Positions 5,568 to 5,811 of a DNA stretch of 5,811 bases are shown one piece after another. Under the pieces are notes generated by a model. That model did not search any database. It was given only the letters and a program-made list of their open reading frames with translations, and had not been told where the DNA came from. Positions within the stretch are counted from its first letter, which is position 1. Every line of letters starts with the position of its first letter. This DNA is from Candidatus Acetothermia bacterium JdFR-50 (GTDB lineage Bacteria > Bipolaricaulota > Bipolaricaulia > Bipolaricaulales > Bipolaricaulaceae). Location of the stretch: assembly GCA_002010365.1 (NCBI GenBank), contig MTNL01000187.1, forward strand, positions 1 to 5,811, read 5' to 3'. The translations under genes were made by a program, and so were the position numbers.

Positions 5568-5811
5568 TTAGATAGGCGCCGGTTCCGTCTCTGATGGGGC
5601 GAACTTGTAGCCAAAGCCGGGCTCGGTAACTATCACTCTCTCCGCGCCCGGGACGGCCTCCGAGAGTTTCTTTCGTAGGCTGTAGACACACTGCTTTACA
5701 TTCTTGTCATCGGCAGACGAGGACTCAGGCCATACGGCGGCCACGATCTCCTCCGGGGAGAACACCCGGCCCGGAGAAGAGGCGAGGAGCTCAAGCAGGG
5801 CGAACTCCTTG
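5568..5811 (-). CDS. OmpR/PhoB-type winged-helix DNA-binding domain (5' end outside window)
   Basis: An open frame of 80 codons enters from the right edge and stops at TAA (5570-5568). It reads KEFALLELLASSPGRVFSPEE, then IVAAVWPES, then NVKQCVYSLRKKLSEA (the recognition helix region), and VIVTEPGFGYKF, the C-terminal beta hairpin typical of Trans_reg_C domains. Such domains form the output half of two-component response regulators, or of transcriptional activators with other N-terminal domains; the N-terminal half lies outside the window, so which one cannot be told. The stop codon is only 9 bases from the convergent end of thrC. No frameshift is visible, in contrast to the adjacent gene. 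Confidence 0.82.
   Translation of the reverse strand, partial: KEFALLELLASSPGRVFSPEEIVAAVWPESSSADDKNVKQCVYSLRKKLSEAVPGAERVIVTEPGFGYKFAPSETEPAPI

Overview
The window looks bacterial and GC-rich. It has Shine-Dalgarno sites, GTG starts, an OmpR/PhoB-type regulator, a Phd/VapC toxin-antitoxin pair and an IS110-family element. A thermophilic lineage in the style of Chloroflexota or Bipolaricaulota would fit, but that is a weak guess made without searches. Its main property is that the two genes at the edges are open and intact as far as they can be seen, while every recognisable gene between about 684 and 5558 is broken. The breaks are single-base frameshifts and in-frame stops, yet the protein families remain readable when the frames are stitched together.

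Layout: (1) 1-412, minus strand: a helix-hairpin-helix protein with a coiled-coil N-terminus, running off the left edge. (2) 413-683: a divergent intergenic region with a palindrome over a possible -10 box. (3) 684-942 and 952-~1400: a Phd/YefM-type antitoxin and a PIN-domain (VapC) toxin. Each carries one frameshift, and the two compensate so that one long chimeric frame runs from 684 to 1703. (4) 1429-1623: an unidentified GC-rich reading frame with a very strong internal ribosome binding site, ending where the base composition drops. (5) 1628-2462: an AT-rich gene for a proteasome-like Ntn-hydrolase, split over four frame segments and followed by a large hairpin (2467-2503). (6) ~2504-~3740: an IS110-family element. 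Its non-coding left end could encode a bridge RNA, and its transposase carries four frameshifts and one stop. (7) 3795-4470 and 4467-5558: a DUF72 (YecE-like) gene and a threonine synthase gene (thrC), overlapping by ATGA like a translationally coupled operon, both heavily broken. (8) 5568-5811, minus strand: the C-terminal winged-helix DNA-binding domain of a response-regulator-like protein, running off the right edge.

The block reads as a pseudogene graveyard. In thrC all twelve inferred frame changes are compatible with single-base losses, mostly in G or C runs. Several lost residues are explained by G-to-A or C-to-T changes. The main alternative is poor-quality sequence. The intact flanking genes and changed active-site residues argue for genuine decay, but only reads or a second genome can settle it. 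I see no CRISPR array, tRNA, rRNA, or clear novel defence or biosynthetic system.
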